The notes beneath the pieces are model-generated. The model searched no databases. It was not told the DNA's origin and saw nothing but the letters and a program-made list of their open reading frames with translations. The translations under genes and the position numbers were made by a program. DNA of 64,000 nucleotides from Polytrichum commune (lineage: Eukaryota > Streptophyta > Polytrichopsida > Polytrichales > Polytrichaceae), in contig OX485807.1 of assembly GCA_950295325.1 (NCBI GenBank), positions 51,946,796 through 52,010,795 on the forward strand, in the 5' to 3' direction. Positions 24,868 through 36,695 of the stretch are shown here, one piece after another; position 1 is the stretch's first letter; each line of letters starts with the position of its first letter.

Positions 24868-26487
24868 GATAATTTTCTTGGTTGTGTGTAGTTGTGTTTT
24901 GAATGTATATTGGTTTCCACATATTCCCCGCTTCTCCCCCTCATCCTCGTGTTTTGGGTTATTTCTTGTCAACCAATTTTTTGAGGATTTGGTCCAAGTT
25001 ATTAGTGACTCCAATTTGCAAAGCCTCTTCTACGATGCGGCGTCCACGATCGACTATTCCAAGGACCCTCTAGATGCCAACATTGTGGACAACCCCCCAC
25101 CCAAGCAAACATTTTGCCCCTCGCTATCGCCGTCACCACTCAATATGGTCACATGTCTGCATGATTATGGCCGGGACTCCCATGTCCCTCTGGCAGTACA
25201 ATGGTGCCTCACCATCGGTTGCGATTATTGTTCGACCAACATCGAATGGGGTTATCCCCATTCATCCCCATGACACATTGCCCACCCATGCCAACCTTGC
25301 CCTAACCACCACAAGTCTCAAGTCTCAAGGTTCCTTTGTTAGTCATAATTTTCGGCCTTCCTCCTCAAACTAACCCCGCCTTCTTCCATCGGTTTGTAGG
25401 TTACGTCCAATCCGGTACCAACCTATTCCAAAGGCACCTAATTTATCGAATCGGAGAGTTTCTATGCCCTAGGTAGAAGTGCAAGGCAATTGTCTTCCAA
25501 AATGACATCCCATTTGAATTCATCCTCCTACAATTCAAGCCCTTGTCAGCCTCCTAAATTTATCATAGTGGCCCCTTGTCCCAACCTTGGCTATGATTGT
25601 AGAGCAAAGATTTTCCAAAACATGAAGGCCATGCAAGCAAAAAAATGGCAGTAAAAGAAAAAGAAGCGGTATCCAAAAGTTAGAAAGGCCACCATTAGTA
25701 TAAGACCTCGTACTAGGCTTAGTTTAGGTCGCACTATCCAATAATGGTTATGTGGTGCTCGTTTGCTACTTAATTTCATTGAGCACACCTTGTATTTTAT
25801 ATTTTTTTGTAATATGAATATCTCCTTTCTTTTCCAATATTGTCACATGTTTGAGTTGTCTAACCAAAACCATCCTAATATGAGTTTTTGATTGAGTTAT
25901 GTCTTCATTTGTGCATGGATTGATGTAGATCACCACAATTAAATGTTTGCATGTTTGAGTTTCACACACCTTTCCCTAATATTTATATGACATTTTCTAT
26001 GTTCTTATATATGTAAATATGTCTCAAAATGGTAGAAACTTTTAAATTACATCATATAGTGTTATATTTTGGATTCAAAAGAGAATATAGCTTGAATTAA
26101 AACAAAAGAGCATGAGTTCAACAATGAAGAGGACACCTTAAAATGAGAAGAGCTTGTATTCAAAACACTCACAATCAAAATATGAAAACCATGATTGCCT
26201 ATTGAATAGAGAGTAGCATGAAATCAAACGAGGAAAGAGTATTATGAACGGCATGAAGGTCGGTTCTCATCTTAAACAACTGGGATGAATACTGGCAACT
26301 AGTCAAGTCATTGCAACCAAACACCCAAAAGTCAATAACTCAAGTCCAAACCCAAATCAAACTTCAAGACATTTGAATCCAAATTCCTCCTCAATTTCAA
26401 ATTCCTTCAACCATTCAACCAATCATTGATCCATCAAATATTCAACCAACCAACCAACCAATGAATGAATGTATTCAAATTTTAACG

Positions 26488-26775
26488 TCAAATTAAATTT
26501 AGCACATATAGCTCCCATCTATTGACCAACATCAGATCAATAAGCCGTCTTTCCCGACTGCTTGAAACTACCTTGTAATTGCTTGCACTAAGAACTATGA
26601 ATGGGAATTCTCTGAGTAGAAATTCATAACATGTCATCACGGAACTGTATACATCCGAAGGTTTAGTGAATAGCTTTGAGTCGAACAACCTTCTGCGTAA
26701 CTTTTGTCCTTCATAGCGTACAATATTTCGGTGCCATTCCAAACCGGCCTATTTCCATAACCTCAAGCAAGCATT
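26488..26775 (-). pseudogene. Kinase-domain fragment, frameshifted
   Basis: A short minus-strand stretch encodes IVRYEGQKLRRRL followed by KPSDVYSSVMTCYEFLLREF, which is the activation-segment to αF part of a TKL-type kinase (compare YKSDVYSFGMLCFEILTGEL in copy 1 of the cluster). The upstream APE region (GRFGMAPK) is in a different frame, so a frameshift lies inside the APE motif. The conserved DVYSFG glycine is replaced (DVYSSV). No glycine loop or catalytic loop was found next to it. It is 10 kb away from the kinase cluster, on the same strand. I read it as a broken relative rather than an exon of a live gene. Confidence 0.55.
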
Positions 26776-26799
26776 CGTAATCTGCCGTATAGAGGGCCA

Positions 26800-29540
26800 A
26801 ATGCTAACCTCGAACTTTAGCAGGTGGCAAGTGCAAGTGCCACAACAAGCCTGAAAGTGTCGCGTATGGATCAGTGACAACTTACTCTTGTGTTTCAGAG
26901 GGACCTGGAAGAAAAGAAAAATGAAGAAGAAAATTGATGGTTGACCAGTGTGTTGATGGTCTGTTGGCCATCCTCGTAACATGTCTGCTTGGAAATGTAA
27001 GCGGGGGTTGGGGTGTTGCCTAATTTTCTATAGGTGAAGCCGTAAAGTGAGACATATAACTTACATCAAGTGTCAGTTGAAGACTCCACAAACAAATATG
27101 TTGAATGAACAATAAGCAAAGGTCATTACACTAGGGATGGTTGTGGTTGCGATTGTGGTTTACTTTCTTTGGTTCTATCCTTTAAGGAATAGGCATTGTT
27201 GTTGTTGTTGTTGTTGTGGTTTTTGCCCATGTTTAGAACATCATCATTTTCCTAAACCCCAAATCTTCAAAGTTAAAAGCCAACTCTCATTGGCGTATGG
27301 CCATATTCAAACCTGCCTCAAAATCTGAGTATACGTTACTATCCATGCCAAATGATCGTGCCTTTGGTGACACGGATAGTTGCAAATTGTGTAGGTTAAT
27401 TGAAGGGTAATCACTTGGACAATGTTTAGTACTTCTAGATTGACTTCAGAATCCCCAAAACGTTCTGGAAAGTAACTAAATGGGAGTTCCTCCTAAAACA
27501 GAAGCACAATCTACTCATTCGCTTTTTCATTCCCTGACTCACAGCATCACACATCAATGTACACTTCAACAGGTCTAAGAATGCTATTTCATCTCAGTGA
27601 CTTCAATCACTAGTTCGAAGTTTGGGTGAACACAAAATAATCTGCTCAAATGTCAACAAATTCTATTACCACTCACCCTAAAAGTTAGGGTCACCATTGT
27701 TCACCACAAATATCAAACAACAAAGAGAGGAGAACCATCGGAAATGGAGAAGGAAGCTCAGACATCAATCGGCCGGGGCGGGTATCAGACCACCTTAGCC
27801 ATATAAGAGGCCGGTTACCGAATTAGTAAAGAAAATTAAATTAGTAACCACGGAAAGTGTAAAGGACACCTTTATTAAGCCAATTTAGACTAGTAGACTA
27901 TGTAGGAGGCAAGTAAACATGTAAACATTAGTGAGTTTATTTGATAGATTAGTAAGCCACATAGCAAGCCACTTAGGATTAGGGAGCCCCATGGTGATTA
28001 ATATTCACCTAGGCCACATAGGTGAGGCAACCGGAGGTGAAAGTAAGCAAGGGCAAAAATATGACTTGATTATCCTTGGAAATCCCTCCAAACCTAGATA
28101 GTGATATGTAGATTTTAGAACATAATCTACTACATTTTGAATTTTAAAGAAGATGAGGATTATATGATGATTCCTGAAGACTTATCTTCATCTTCTTAGA
28201 AAAATAGCAAGATAAAGTAATATAGGAGGAGGGCACATGTTAGGCATCTCCTCTCACTATATATAGAGTTAGGAATAGAGTTACAACATCTGACCTTATT
28301 CATGACGATAGGCTACATGAGAGCCACATCCTTTGTATCTTTATCATTTTGGAATACAAGAGCTTCAAACTCACACCTTCATCTTAGTTATTCAAGGTAG
28401 AGGCAAAGTAAAATTGTTAGCTTAGACATAGTCAAGTTGAGAGGTTATGATGATCGAAACTTGAGATGTTCTATAGCAACTCACATGAGGTAAGATAATT
28501 GAGTGAGAAATTTCTTAAAGACATTCACATGAGGTGAGATAGACTTATGTAGAGAGAGTTGAGTATGATTGATAAAATATAAATGTTGGAAGGCAATTGT
28601 GTGAATAATGAAATGCAATTGTGTAAGTGTGGAGAGATTATAGAACCTCACACAAGGTGAGATAGTTGTGAGAGATGTTATTAAGAACTCACATGAAGTG
28701 AAGATATATAGATGTTTGATAGACTTATGAGATTGATGAAGAGATTATGAATAATATCCAATACTAGTGGAAGGTGAGAGAAAGAGTATTTGAAAACGAA
28801 CAAGGACAAGCGGCATTCAAAAAAAAAATATATATATATATATATACTAAGTTGTTTATGTAATTCAATCATAAGTGATTTGTGTGTATCAAATTATGAT
28901 TACCTATCGATTGATTACATTAACTTACAACAACTAAGGCTCAAGAAGTAATTCATTGAAGAATCGAACATAATGAAGAGAACTATGAATGAAGAATGTA
29001 TTACGATGGTTCTCAACAAACATTAATATGCTCACAAATTGTATCATTATAAATGTTGATTGGCTTTACTATTACTGTGCTAAAATTAGAATGTGACCAA
29101 TTCAATCAAGTCTGCATTAGAAATAGATATTGTCCAACTATAACAAGGATTGAGACATATTGGATCTGTCTAAAATTAGAATGTGACTATTTATAATTGA
29201 GACTAAGATATAATATGACGGTGTTAAAAATAGACTGTAATACATATGATTACGATTCTAAATATTAATTTTTAAAGCAACTATCATATAGAGAGACTGG
29301 AAAATGAAAGAATATAATTAAGTCGAAAGAGAGATTCAAAGATGCCTTGTCAAGAGTCGGTAAGGAAATGGGAAGTTGGTATAGGCATTAATACTCGGGT
29401 AGAGAGAAAATCTCCTCTACATGGTAAAAGAGTGACTAACAACAATTTCATTATCATGAAATTGCTCTCTACTTATGTTTCAACATAAAGAGGTTCCGAC
29501 AATGAAGACTAACAACTATCGAACTAGGAGGAAGAGACGA
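26800..29540. other. Gene-free stretch; possible LTR-like promoter and short repeats
   Basis: A CTATATATAGAG TATA-like box at about 28,255 is followed by a stretch resembling an LTR transcript start, but no matching second LTR was seen. At 28,450-28,710 the motif CTCACATGAGGTGAGATAG recurs four or five times in diverged form. An AT microsatellite lies at 28,829-28,846. Confidence 0.3.
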
Positions 29541-29564
29541 GAAAGAGAATTTTTTTTTGGAATG

Positions 29565-29890
29565 AAAGGCACTTGGTGACTTGCCGATTTGGAGAAAAAG
29601 TTAATTTGGATACTTGGCTACTTGACAATCTGAAAGAAATGATAACTTGGCTACGATGGTTACATGGCTACTTGATGATTTGGAGGAAAAAATAATTTGT
29701 TTCCTTGGTTACTTAACTACTTGGTGATTTGGAGGAAATGTTAACTTGTTTACTTGGCTAGGTGACGATTTGGCAATTTGGAGGAAAAGTTAATTTGGAT
29801 ACTTGTCTACATAGCGATTTGGAGGAGAAGACAACTTGGATACTTGGCTACTAAGCAATTTGGAAGAAGAGTTGAACTTATTACTTGGAC
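29565..29890 (+). repeat. Degenerate minisatellite (TTGG-rich)
   Basis: Units of roughly 45-60 bp built from ACTTGGCTACTTG, GATTTGGAGGAAAAG and TTAATTTGGATAC recur about six times. It shows no open frame of note. Confidence 0.6.
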
Positions 29891-29929
29891 ACTTGTATAC
29901 TTAAATTACTTAATTCCTTGAAGAAAAGA

Positions 29930-30130
29930 TAACTAGCTATTTGAGGAAACAACTGCGGCACATGAAGATGTTGCAGCGCAACACTTAGAAGTAACATTTG
30001 AGCTCAAAAAGACTATGGCGGCACATGAAGAAGTTCAACACAAAAAGAAATTTACAAACGAACGAGTTGAAAGAATAGAAACAACACTTGGTCGTATGAG
30101 ACTACTTGAAGAAATATCACTGAAGAAATA
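29930..30130 (+). pseudogene. Short coiled-coil-like coding relic
   Basis: About 60 codons are open on the plus strand, ending LGRMRLLEEISLKK then a stop at about 30,130, with an internal near-repeat (TTAAHEDVAAQH and TMAAHEEVQHKK). The heptad-like pattern and alternation of charged and hydrophobic residues look protein-coding. A stop lies just upstream, and no family is recognised. Confidence 0.25.
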
Positions 30131-30339
30131 ATTCCTTACAACAAAAGAGGACTTTTAAGTTACTTAAAAGTCTATCATGTTGAATACAAGGTAGACGAGC
30201 TTTTAAAAGAAGAACGAAGGCCTTTGCCAATACACAAGAAAAGACAACCAAGAACCAAAAACAACAAACGACGAGGAGAATAGGTAGTTTAATCATCATA
30301 ATCCGGACGACGCTCAAAGTCACTACGGGTAACTTTTCT

Positions 30340-30680
30340 AATGACACTTCTTATGAATAAGTTTACAAATCTTGTCATGGATGATTGAAATTTGGATGAA
30401 ATCAATGTCAATGATTGAAATAAAGTTTGGTGTATTTTGCATCCTTACATTCATGTAATGAACTATTGCCATGGATGATTGAAATTTGGATGAAAAATCA
30501 CTTCTTAAGTGATAGTTATTGCAACATTGTAAATCTACAAATGTTCAATTTTTTTTAGGTGGAATGACAAATAACTTTAGGTTTACATTTAGTTTTAATG
30601 ACACTACACGGGCATTTTACAATTAGTATTTAGCAAGACGAATAGAATTGGTGACACTAAATACAATATTAGTGTAGTTG
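30340..30680 (+). repeat. Dispersed repeat, pair with 3,890-4,240
   Basis: This is the second copy of the repeat described at 3.9 kb, with an internal duplication of the ATGGATGATTGAAATTTGGA segment. Confidence 0.5.
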
Positions 30681-31389
30681 CAAGAGTAATTTGCCCTAGT
30701 ATTATCTTGCACACTTGGTTGATTCTAATTGGTTGTCTGACCAAGACTGTAACTTGGCTTCTTATTTGAGACCACTTTGCATCAACAATCACTTGCAATT
30801 GGACTCCACTTGAAAAGCAAGTTAGTAACATCATTTATGGCTAGTTCTGGTTGGCTTCCAAACTTTGGCCCATTTTAGAGACCACCCCTCAATCCATTCT
30901 CATAGGGAAAAGCTAATAAATCTTTGTCATCAATGCCTCCTAGGGTCAGTCTATTATGTGTGATTGCTTACATTTGTGCCCTATCAAATCGCATTGGTAC
31001 TTATCTCCAATTTGGTTAAGCGGTGGCTTAATACACATCAAGAAATTAAACTGCCGCATGGTAGTCTAAGTGGATGACATAAGTTCCATGTTATCACGTA
31101 GTTGAAGTGTAGTCCATGTGCATGGCTATTTCATGAGTCCAACTTGATTTCATTTCCCAACACCTACCATGGGAGGTGTGGGAAGAACATGGCACCCCCT
31201 CCATGTTAGTTGTTAATTCATGCAAATTTTACCTTAATAGATAAATTTGGAAGCTCTAGCCCCAGTTTGTTCTTAATTTAACTTGAAATAGCAATCATTG
31301 TTTTCACTCTCCCCCTTGGTAGGTGCTACAAAACATCACCTAGTCCATCATGGTCCACTACCCTCATACTTTACCTACTCTTAATGTAG

Positions 31390-31720
31390 ATGGATCCAAA
31401 ATGGTTGCCTTTTCCGCATAGCCCACTTCTTCATGGATACGAAACACATGATTAAAACGAGATAGTTAGCAAACCCAAATCAAGGCCGTAACCACTTTCC
31501 TCGTAATTTTCAGAGCTCACATGAATATCTTGAGCATTACCAAAGTGAAGATTCTTGTGCTCATTACATGATCATATAGGTCCCCCAATTAATGTTTACT
31601 ATTGAACCTTGAATGGCTATTATATTTTCAGCTCGTAGACCAATCTCTTTTAAACACATGGCTACGTGTCGTAATAAGAAAGTAACCGAATAAGGGTTGT
31701 CTACCTTAACTTCTTGCATC
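31390..31720 (+). repeat. Dispersed repeat family R1, copy e
   Basis: This is a long copy with AACCCAAATCAAGGCCGTAA, AGAGCTCACATGAATATCTT, ATCATATAGGTCCCCCAATT, GAATGGCTATTATATTTTCA and TCTTTTAAACACATGGCTAC. Confidence 0.5.
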
Positions 31721-31849
31721 ATGGGCTAGGAGTACCTAGAATCAATGATGTGGTTCACTAAGTTATTGGGATCAAACTGTGATCAAACTGCCACACAAAC
31801 CTGTAGAATCTCTGAAATTGTTCCTATTCATGTGAGCTTAATTACATGA

Positions 31850-33060
31850 GAATTAGCAGCAGGTCACTCTAAAATATGGCAGTTAGTGTCTAGGTTACTC
31901 CTTAAGTATAACTACTGTAGTTTCACAAAAAAAATGCCAATACATAACATCAGATTGTGCACGAAACTAAAGTCTCCGCACAAATGTATTCAAGCTGACA
32001 AGTACAGTTTCATTCAAAGTTCTCAATTATTGCAATTCTCTAAAAAATGTTAGTGTCTACTTTGCACTTCAGATGATTAAAACTTTCTTTAAGAGGGTGC
32101 CATTTCTTAATACAGTAGAATACTCAGTACTTTGCATTAATTCAGATGAAACAACTTCTTTAAGAGGGCACTTTACATTTCAGGGTGTGAACACTGAACC
32201 TCTACGTTGGTCTCAAGCAGATGATTAGAACATCTGCAAAAAGTGGCCAGCTAGTATCCAGCTAGAATAGGTGCCTGCTAGTTTCCCAGAAATGCAGACA
32301 CATGGTAATTGCAAACTGACGTGCTAGCACAATGTGTGAGCCAATGAGCAAGACAATTAACTTCATTATTGCAAACATGCGTGCTGCACTGAGAGTAAGG
32401 AAGCTATGTATCTACTCAGCATTTCAGATGAGAGACGTTTTGAAAAGGCGATTAAGGTCTTCATTAATCTCATTAGAAAAAATGGTAGTTAGACATGAGA
32501 GTCAAATAAATAGTAATAGACATTGTACTATGAAGAAAGTGTGAGTACAACATGTAAGCTATGACGAACAGGTTATTGTCACATTCATTATGCAGAAATT
32601 GAAGTATTGTCATCAAAACTGCACTATGGACACCAAGCATCTAACTTAGCGCTCCAGATGGATTAAATGTCAGGATTGTGCGGACAAACCTCTACAGTAG
32701 ACTTTAGCACACAAGTACAACATCTGCATTAAACTCATTTGAAAATTGGCAGTTCGAGTCTCGTATAATAGCTACCTCCTATTTTCATGAAAATTGCAAA
32801 CACAGAGATGTAGCCAGCCATCTGCATATTATGTAAGAAACTGGATAGCAATCACAATATGTGAGCTAATGATTAAACTCTTCAAATGCAATAACAGCAC
32901 TAAAAACTGCGCAACACATTTTTTAAAGAACAGTTAGTGTCTACTTAGCACTCTAGATGAGTAAAACTTTTTGAATAGGGCTCTTTACATATAAGGATGC
33001 AGACACAGAGACCTCTAAACCTGCCCTAAGCACACGAGGACTACAAAGTCTGCTTTTTAA
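31850..33060 (+). repeat. Degenerate tandem array
   Basis: The motif TTAGTGTCTACTTAGCACT followed by CAGATGA and AAAACTTT recurs at about 32,049, 32,402, 32,625 and 32,934, with intervening GCAAACACAGA/ATGTGTGAGC blocks also repeated. Unit size varies (about 220-350 bp). No coding content is seen. Confidence 0.45.
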
Positions 33061-35288
33061 AGGGCTCTCACTTCGCATCTGCATTCCTCTAACTCAGTCG
33101 AGAGTACACTCTCGCAGCCTGGGGCACTCCTTAAGGCCAGAAGAAGCCCCTACATCAAGCCTGAGCAGAGGGAAACTCACGAGATGCAAGCTGAAAGGAA
33201 TTAGATATGACATTATAAAAATGGGCATTCTTTTGATTGGAACTGCCCCAAGACCAAGCTATATACACCAAACCGGGCTTCAAGGTACGTACTCCTGGCT
33301 AGCTACCACACTAGCAATGAGAAGCTAGCTGATCATGAATGGTAGCATGGCCAGATATAGGCAAGCTGAGAGTGTTGATACAGTTGACAGGGATATATTA
33401 TTATACCCTTTAGAAAACAGTGGAAGAAAAGGCAATGTGCCAAGGTTTACACAATGGAAGGGGCAAACCACATGTGGGATCTAAGCTTTCGCTATTTCAC
33501 AGCTACTTAGCAAACCACCCTAACTTTGGTGGGTTTGCTGCTCTTCTCATGACAAGAATCTGCAAAGGTCGCCCTACTTAGCAAGACAGAGATTGCAAAG
33601 TCAGGCCTCAGTATTATTGTTGTGCCGCAGCAAACCTTTATCAAACACTCCAGTGTTGACGTTCATTGGAGCACCTCATGAGTTATATATGTTGATCTGC
33701 TTTCACCAGTACTCGTGGCACTAGGGGTCCAGCTCCTCAATATCCTTATTGCAAGTGCAGCCCCTCCATGGACAGCCACAACGGGGCCACAACGAGATCA
33801 GACTCCTGCAAGGCTTCAACGTCTACTGCTCCCGGTTGTTCTCGGTTAATCTTCGCAAGCTCTGTACATTGAAGCCGCCCTGCATTCACGCCTTGCAACA
33901 TGACCCAGAAAGACATGTCTTTGTGATCCGTGCAGGGACAGATCATGTGCGCCTCAAAAGATTCTTAATGTACTGATCTGCTCCTTCCACCATTGCCACA
34001 CATTACAGTCAGAAGCCATTAGCAGCAGAGCCCCCACATTACTGCACCAAGCATGCACTTCAAACCCCATATTCATAAATCATATCTTCACAGTACTCGG
34101 CCACAGTTGCGCACACAATAGTTTTTGACCCTTAACTGCACTTCTTTCCAGCTAACTAATAAGCTTACCATCAATCTGTCAGCGTATCCACATTCTGTAT
34201 GTGGAAAATTACGAGATCATGTTTATGTGCGAATGTGTCCACGGGGAGATTTCCACTAACAGTCTGCATTGATGCTCCTTTTCAATGTAGATCTGGACAA
34301 CGAATCTGGACAAGAGGCATCGATGCTCCTTTCTAATGTGCAGTTCCCTCTATAAAGATCAATTTCGACCAAATTACGCTATCTAAATCGAAGCAGTAGC
34401 TGAAATTTTATGGCCATGGTGCGCCGTTTCCTCCAAATTGAAGGTAGGTCCTCCACATATAGTGTTGACCCTGGATCTGCATAGAGACCGTTCATTCACA
34501 TGGCGACTCTCCTAGAAAGTTACTGATTCATTTGGATACATTTATCACGGTCCTCACTCTCCAGCTTGCAACGAAGATGCCTCACTCTGCACTGCATCGT
34601 GTTCCATACTGTATTCCTATGCCCAAGCACAACAAACTCTCTTCAAGTAATTATGAGATTATAAGTAGCAGAGAGCCTGTATGAGGCGAGGCACAGGAGC
34701 ACGTCTCACTGGAATAATGACTGCAGCAAGGTTGGGAGCTTTTCATTCTGTCAATTCCCAAATTGGAGGTAGGTGCTCTATAGCTGACCTTAATTAGATC
34801 TATATAGAGTCCGTTAATTCACATGGTGAGTCTCCTAGGAAGCTATTCATTCATGTGGATACGTTGACCACAATCCACACTCTTCAGCTTGCAAAGTATT
34901 GCATAGTGTTCCATATTGTAATCCTATGCAGCTGTCTACTAAAGGATGCTGCGACCATCTTTGACAATGCTCCACATGAAAAGCTTTCTTTGAGATATTA
35001 CCATACACTCACATTTGCAAGTGTTTCATTATTCTTACAAAATCCTATGCACATGACCCAGGGTATATCTTTTACTAAACTTACTGCAGTGGTGATGCAA
35101 AATGTCGTCGTCTGAGGGCTAGGTCAGGAGCTATTCGTTATTTCAACGGTCTGAATCCGCCATAGCCATGAGCATATCTTATGGCCAACAATCAAGCAAT
35201 GCAGGTGGGTGGCAGATGCAGATAAGAGGAGGGAATTGGAGAACTGACCTAAGGTCTCCCTAAAGTGATGATGCCCGCTGCTACCACA
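33060..35288. other. 3' flank of the FLA gene with an imperfect direct duplication
   Basis: Segments 34,425-34,640 and 34,755-34,935 match in order (AAATTG(A/G)AGGTAGGT, CATTCACATGG, GAGTCTCCTAG, CAGCTTGCAA, GTGTTCCATA). Short frames are not convincing. A small terminal FLA exon could lie here but none was found. Confidence 0.4.
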
Positions 35289-36695
35289 TTACGACGATGG
35301 CAATACGAGGACTTTGCTGATGCCTTGCACCGAGATGTGGCCGTCGACATAGATGTCGTGGTCGAAGATGTGCGCTGCGTCCTCGGCTTCCCCGAACTGC
35401 ACAGTTCCATCCGACTCGGTGGCGGTGACCTTGTGCGGGTGACGCAGCGTGCTGTAGGACTGTTTGCCCAGCCGCTTCACTGCGTTGTACATGCTCTCTT
35501 CCGTCTGGTACTCAGACAGCATGTGGTAGTATAACAGCGGCTCGAGCGGAGAGTTCAGCTGCTCAGCGGTGAGCTGCTGCATGGCCTGGTCGTTGGGTGC
35601 CAGGATGGTGAGCTTGTAGCCCATCCGCGCCAGCTTGCCAAGTTCCACTCCCAGAGTGGTGTAGTTCATAAGCAGATCCGCCATGTCGTTGTACCCCCCG
35701 AACGTCATCAGGGCCGTCACGAACTGCAGAGTTTCATCACCCGCGTCCAGGGCGAACTCCGCTGTGCCGGGACCTGGAGCTGGGGCAATGTCGGGTGACA
35801 TTGCGGGTGCTGCCACGAAAGAGGGTAAGGGTGGTGATGGTTTGGTTGTTAGAGGTGCAGGGGCAGGCACCGGAGTCACGGGTAAGGCAGTGCCAGGCGG
35901 AGGCTTCTTCTTCGCAGCGGCAGGGGCAGCGGCAGGGGCAACAACCGGGGCCACAGCAAGAGCAGCTGCAGCAGCTCGGCTCTGTTGTAACATGAACCTA
36001 GCCTTGGAGGAGCTTCTTATCGCTCTGGAGGCAGCCATGGCAGGTGGACTCTCAGGTAATACGGCCATGTCCCTAGCCCCATTCTTCTTCCATGCCTGGA
36101 ACTCTGCCATCACCGCCTTGGGCACCATGAACCCATCCAGGCCATGCACAATGCCATCTTTCCGCACAATGGAGTTCGGGGAGAACACTCTGGAGAATTC
36201 CACGAACCTCTTCAGCCCAAAGCTTCGTAGGCCGATGGTGTCACCTGGGGAGAGAGTGCGGAGGGTTTGGTTACCCCAGTCCGCGCCTTCCAACCTGCCT
36301 GGCAGCATATGGTGACGCAGCACGCGTTGCAGCGACGATTCGTGGCCCGGTTGGAGCAGGTAAGCCTTCAACTGCGGGTCCACGTGTTGCTCTAGGAAAC
36401 TGTTCTTCGGGGCTAGCACGGTAACGGATCCTCGACGCTCCACTTCCTGCTCCACCTCCTGCAGCATGGCCGCCTTGTCCAGGTACCATACTAGCTCCGA
36501 GTACTGCGAGTCCAGAAGCGCTTGCAGGATGGAGCCGGTGCCTAACCTCACCTCGCTCAGTCCGATCACATCCTGCGACGCTGCGTTTGCCAATCCCCCC
36601 GTGACTGCTCCCACCATCCCCACCACCAGCACACACACCCTAACCCTCCGCCACCACCTTCCTGCATCCTGCTTCACCTCCGTGACTCCTCCCAT
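35289..36695 (-). CDS. Fasciclin-like arabinogalactan protein, FLA15-18 type
   Basis: This is an intact 468-residue secreted protein of the FLA group with two FAS1 domains. Residues 1 to about 39 form a signal peptide (basic start, VCVLVVGMVGAVTGG core, ANAAS end). FAS1-1 spans about 50-195 (TVLAPKNSFLE, GIVHGLDGFMVP). A Pro/Ala/Ser-rich arabinogalactan-type linker (VAPVVAPAAAP, PVPAPAPL, APAPGPG) covers about 235-310. FAS1-2 spans about 315-465 (FGGYNDMADLLMN, LTILAPNDQAM, YYHMLSEYQTEESMYN, ISVQGISKVL). NQT and NYT are possible N-glycosylation sites. There is no hydrophobic GPI-anchor tail, as in Arabidopsis FLA15-18. The ATG has purine at -3 and G at +4. The frame closes soon after the second domain at VLVLPSS; a GTAATG donor overlaps the stop, so a small C-terminal exon is possible. 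Proteins of this kind work in the wall and extracellular matrix. The gene is far more GC-rich than its surroundings. Confidence 0.9.
   Translation of the reverse strand: MGGVTEVKQDAGRWWRRVRVCVLVVGMVGAVTGGLANAASQDVIGLSEVRLGTGSILQALLDSQYSELVWYLDKAAMLQEVEQEVERRGSVTVLAPKNSFLEQHVDPQLKAYLLQPGHESSLQRVLRHHMLPGRLEGADWGNQTLRTLSPGDTIGLRSFGLKRFVEFSRVFSPNSIVRKDGIVHGLDGFMVPKAVMAEFQAWKKNGARDMAVLPESPPAMAASRAIRSSSKARFMLQQSRAAAAALAVAPVVAPAAAPAAAKKKPPPGTALPVTPVPAPAPLTTKPSPPLPSFVAAPAMSPDIAPAPGPGTAEFALDAGDETLQFVTALMTFGGYNDMADLLMNYTTLGVELGKLARMGYKLTILAPNDQAMQQLTAEQLNSPLEPLLYYHMLSEYQTEESMYNAVKRLGKQSYSTLRHPHKVTATESDGTVQFGEAEDAAHIFDHDIYVDGHISVQGISKVLVLPSS

Noticed and set aside
28430-28710. Regularly spaced CTCACATGAGGTGAGATAG motifs, briefly considered as a CRISPR-like array
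   Set aside because: The units are diverged and irregularly spaced with no unique spacers, and the genome is a plant nuclear one.
32740-32790. CAGTTCGAGTCTCGT resembling a tRNA T-arm
   Set aside because: No acceptor stem, D-arm or anticodon stem can be built around it.
35683-36315. 210-codon plus-strand frame opposite the FLA gene
   Set aside because: It is the antisense shadow of a GC-rich gene; the minus-strand FAS1 protein explains the sequence.
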